Notes under the pieces: generated by a model | What the model saw: only the letters and a program-made list of their open reading frames with translations | The model's database searches: none | Told to the model about the DNA's origin: nothing | In this document: in pieces, positions 5,167 through 6,911 of the stretch | Layout: every line of letters begins with the position of its first letter | Numbering within the stretch: position 1 is the first letter of the stretch | Source: Acidimicrobiales bacterium | GTDB taxonomy: Bacteria > Actinomycetota > Acidimicrobiia > Acidimicrobiales > SHLQ01 | NCBI GenBank assembly: GCA_013002375.1 | Contig: JABDJW010000201.1 | Location: forward strand, 1-6,911 | Length of the DNA: 6,911 bases | Direction: 5' to 3' | Made by a program: the position numbers and the translations under genes

Positions 5167-6177
5167 GTGGATATCCCGGCCGCAGTTCAGCTGCCCCACG
5201 CCGAACGAGCCCCGTTGCTCGCGGTGGCCCGTCGGGTCGGTTTCGCGGCCGGGCTCATGGTCTTCGTCGCGCTCGTCGTGGTGCTCGGTCGAGATGGTTA
5301 CGTCGACAGCACGGGCGATCGGATCGGGTTCCTCGATGCGCTCTACTACGCGTCGGTCACCGTCACCACCACCGGCTACGGCGACATCACCGCGGTGTCC
5401 GATGGCGCCCGGGCGGCCACGATCCTGCTGATCACGCCGGCCCGCATCCTGTTCTTGATCCTCGTCGTGTCGACGACGGTCGAAGTGCTCACCGAGCAGT
5501 CCCGCGAACTGCTCGCCCGACGACGCTGGAGGAAGCGCGTGCAGAACCACACCGTCATCTGCGGCTATGGAGCAACCGGTCAGGCCGCGGCCGCCGATCT
5601 GCTCAGTCGGGGGGTGGATCCCGAATCGATCGTGATGGTCGATGCCGACCCGAGCGTCGTGGAGATCGCCAACAACGAGGGCTTCGTCGCGGTCGTGGGC
5701 GACGCCAGCCACCGCGACGTGCTCCTCAAAGCGGCGGTGCCCGATGCCGAATCGGTGATCGTCGCGCCCAACCGCGACGACACCGCGGTGCTGGTCACCC
5801 TGACCGTGCGAGAGCTCAACCCGGATTGTCACCTGGTGGCCGGCGGTCGCGAGCAGGAGAACCTGCACTTGCTGCGCCAGGCCGGCGCCGATGAGGTGAT
5901 CGATGCCACCGCCGCGGTGGGCCGGATGCTCGGCCTCGGCACCCGCAACCCGGGCGCGGTGCGCGTACTCGACGATCTGCTCGATGCCGGGGCCGGGCTC
6001 GAGCTGGTCGAGACGGCACCGGTGATCGTCGATGGCCGGGCGGTCACCCCCGAGGGGGCCAACCTGGTCGCCGTCCTGCGCGGTGGCCGTCGCCTGCCGC
6101 CGAGCGAGACCCGGGCCGAACGGCTCGAACCCGACGACCGCCTCGTGGTGCTGCGCGAGTCGCCGGTCGAGGGCTAG
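5167..6177 (+). CDS. Two-TM potassium channel protein with one RCK (TrkA-N/TrkA-C) domain
   Basis: This 336-residue protein has a membrane pore domain followed by a cytoplasmic regulator domain. A hydrophobic helix at about 24-41 precedes a pore helix and selectivity filter T-V-T-T-T-G-Y-G-D (65-73), the potassium channel signature, and a second helix at about 81-106. A basic linker (R-R-R-W-R-K-R, 118-124) leads to the RCK_N Rossmann fold: T-V-I-C-G-Y-G-A-T-G-Q (129-139), with Asp159 ending strand 2 and the V-V-G-D-A segment at 176-180. Residues from about 265 to 336 form a TrkA-C-like subdomain. The layout equals MthK/Kch-type channels, which conduct K+ and open on nucleotide or divalent-cation binding to the RCK ring. 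MthK uses an internal start to make free RCK; a methionine before the RCK here is not obvious. GTG 5167 is chosen because the -10 box lies just upstream and the next Met (31) falls inside the first helix. Confidence 0.93.
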   Translation: MDIPAAVQLPHAERAPLLAVARRVGFAAGLMVFVALVVVLGRDGYVDSTGDRIGFLDALYYASVTVTTTGYGDITAVSDGARAATILLITPARILFLILVVSTTVEVLTEQSRELLARRRWRKRVQNHTVICGYGATGQAAAADLLSRGVDPESIVMVDADPSVVEIANNEGFVAVVGDASHRDVLLKAAVPDAESVIVAPNRDDTAVLVTLTVRELNPDCHLVAGGREQENLHLLRQAGADEVIDATAAVGRMLGLGTRNPGAVRVLDDLLDAGAGLELVETAPVIVDGRAVTPEGANLVAVLRGGRRLPPSETRAERLEPDDRLVVLRESPVEG

Positions 6178-6269
6178 CTGTCCGCCCCCTCCTCGTCGAT
6201 CTCTGATGTCTCAGCCGTACATAGTGCGGTTCAGGCGTCAGAGATTGGTTGGTTCGGTCGGATGAACCG
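6178..6269. terminator. Convergent intergenic region with a large stem-loop, possible bidirectional terminator
   Basis: ATCTCTGATG at 6199-6208 pairs with CGTCAGAGAT at 6236-6245 (nine Watson-Crick pairs and one G-U). G-U and C-G pairs lengthen the base to 6196/6248, and a smaller inner stem AGCCG/CGGTT (6214-6218 with 6227-6231) caps it. Rightward, the stem is followed by a GT-rich stretch (TTGGTTGGTT) rather than a clean U tract; leftward there is no U tract. It lies between the 3' ends of the channel and the LLM oxidoreductase genes, where a terminator for both would be expected. A mobile-element remnant is an alternative. Confidence 0.45.
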
Positions 6270-6275
6270 CTATGT
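6219..6275. repeat. Imperfect inverted repeat reaching into the LLM gene stop codon
   Basis: ACATAGTGCGGTTCA (6219-6233) recurs on the opposite strand at 6275-6263 as ACATAGCGGTTCA, 13 bases shared with one 2-base gap. The right arm contains the TAG stop of the LLM gene. It overlaps, and would compete with, the larger stem 6199-6245. The origin is not known from the sequence. Confidence 0.6.
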
Positions 6276-6911
6276 CCCGGCCAGCTTGGCGACGACCTGG
6301 GCCATGTTGTCGAGATCGGCCAGAGTCTCGGCCTGGAAGACCGGATAGCTGAAGCCCCAGCGCTCACGACGAGCCTGCAACGTCTCGCAGATCTCGTCGA
6401 TCGAGCCGACGAGCACCGCCGGGCTCTGGGCCACGATGTCGGGCTCCTGCCCGAACATCTCGCCGACCATGGCCAGCGAACCGGCCTGATCGTCGGTGAC
6501 CATGAACGCCATGGTGAGCGACGAGATCTCGATGTCGTCGAAGCGGTCGCCGGCCGCGGCCTTCACCCACTCGAGCTTCTGGTCGTAGGCCGCACCCATC
6601 GAATCGGCGATGGCATCGGGGCCGACTTCGCCGGAGCGGAGGTTGGCGGTGACGCCCACGATGTCGGCCCGCTGGGCGGCCAGGGTGAGCATGCGCTTGC
6701 CGCCACCACCGAGAAGGAGCGGGGGGCGCTTCTGCACCGGTTTGGGCAAGCCGTCGTAGCCGCTGATCTTGTAGTGCTGACCGTCGTAGTCGAACGGGCC
6801 ATCGGCGAACAGCCCTTCGACGACGTCGATGCTCTCGGTCAGGCGTTCGATGCGCAGCCCCGGCCGGTCGTAGGTCATGCCGGATTGTTCGTAGTCGGTC
6901 TTCATCCAGCC
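6270..6911 (-). CDS. LLM-class F420-dependent oxidoreductase (5' end outside window)
   Basis: The leftward frame enters at the right edge and ends at TAG 6272-6270, giving the last 213 residues of a luciferase-like monooxygenase-fold protein. The first visible residues, G-W-M-K-T-D-Y, continue the usual A-G-W motif of the family, so translation does not begin at the Met codon at 6905. Counting from that Met, R-I-E-R-L-x-E-S (18-25), the segment K-P-V-Q-K-R-P-P-L-L-L-G-G-G-G-K-R-M-L (54-72) and A-D-I-V-G-V (80-85) are typical of actinobacterial F420-dependent LLM oxidoreductases, most like the MSMEG_2516-type group. Such enzymes are usually near 300 residues, so about 90-100 N-terminal residues are missing. 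They use F420H2 or F420 for hydride transfer to or from varied substrates; this substrate cannot be inferred. FMN use is an alternative. The gene converges on the channel gene. Confidence 0.88.
   Translation of the reverse strand, partial: GWMKTDYEQSGMTYDRPGLRIERLTESIDVVEGLFADGPFDYDGQHYKISGYDGLPKPVQKRPPLLLGGGGKRMLTLAAQRADIVGVTANLRSGEVGPDAIADSMGAAYDQKLEWVKAAAGDRFDDIEISSLTMAFMVTDDQAGSLAMVGEMFGQEPDIVAQSPAVLVGSIDEICETLQARRERWGFSYPVFQAETLADLDNMAQVVAKLAGT

Noticed and set aside
1..6911. CRISPR arrays, tRNA or rRNA genes, IS transposases, toxin-antitoxin or defence genes
   Set aside because: Reading both strands showed no spaced direct repeats, tRNA-like cloverleaf with CCA end, rRNA signature or recognisable protein of these classes.

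Overview
The window is GC-rich, single-copy-looking bacterial DNA that fits an actinomycete, most likely an uncultured-type Acidimicrobiia (Ilumatobacter/Microthrix relatives). This placement is inferred from four signs: high third-position GC, an F420-type luciferase-like oxidoreductase, actinobacterial-style amidohydrolase and acyl-CoA genes, and several genes whose -10 box lies only 6 to 9 bases before the start codon with no Shine-Dalgarno sequence (leaderless transcription). Six of the seven visible stop codons are TAG, which is unusual for a high-GC genome.

Layout, left to right. (1) A leftward, 3'-truncated amidohydrolase-2 family gene (1-460). (2) Diverging from it, a rightward GH10 endo-xylanase with a lipoprotein-type signal peptide (528-1628); the two share a 67-bp intergenic region with back-to-back promoters, each with its -10 exactly 6 bases from the ATG. 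(3) A TerC-family membrane protein (1666-2433) with its own -10. (4) An apparent two-gene unit with good Shine-Dalgarno sequences: an enoyl-CoA hydratase/isomerase-family protein (2517-3296) and a 2,4-dienoyl-CoA-reductase-type SDR (3309-4199). A class I SAM methyltransferase (4212-5114) follows within 12 bases but appears to have its own -10 overlapping the SDR stop codon. (5) A two-TM, single-RCK potassium-channel-type protein (5167-6177). (6) A 92-bp convergent intergenic region with nested inverted repeats. (7) A leftward, 5'-truncated F420-dependent LLM-class oxidoreductase (6270-6911).

Functionally, the crotonase and SDR are probably co-transcribed and act on acyl-CoA thioesters, for example in unsaturated or branched fatty acid, terpenoid or steroid side-chain breakdown. 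The crotonase lacks one of the two catalytic glutamates of classic hydratases, and the SDR has the relocated tyrosine typical of dienoyl-CoA reductases. The other genes are independent units: polysaccharide hydrolysis, metal handling and ion transport. I see no phage, IS transposase, CRISPR, tRNA, rRNA or defence system, and no convincing previously undescribed multi-gene system. The points most worth following up are the compact leaderless promoters, the altered crotonase active site, the candidate operator in front of it, and the dyad structures between the two convergent genes at the right end.
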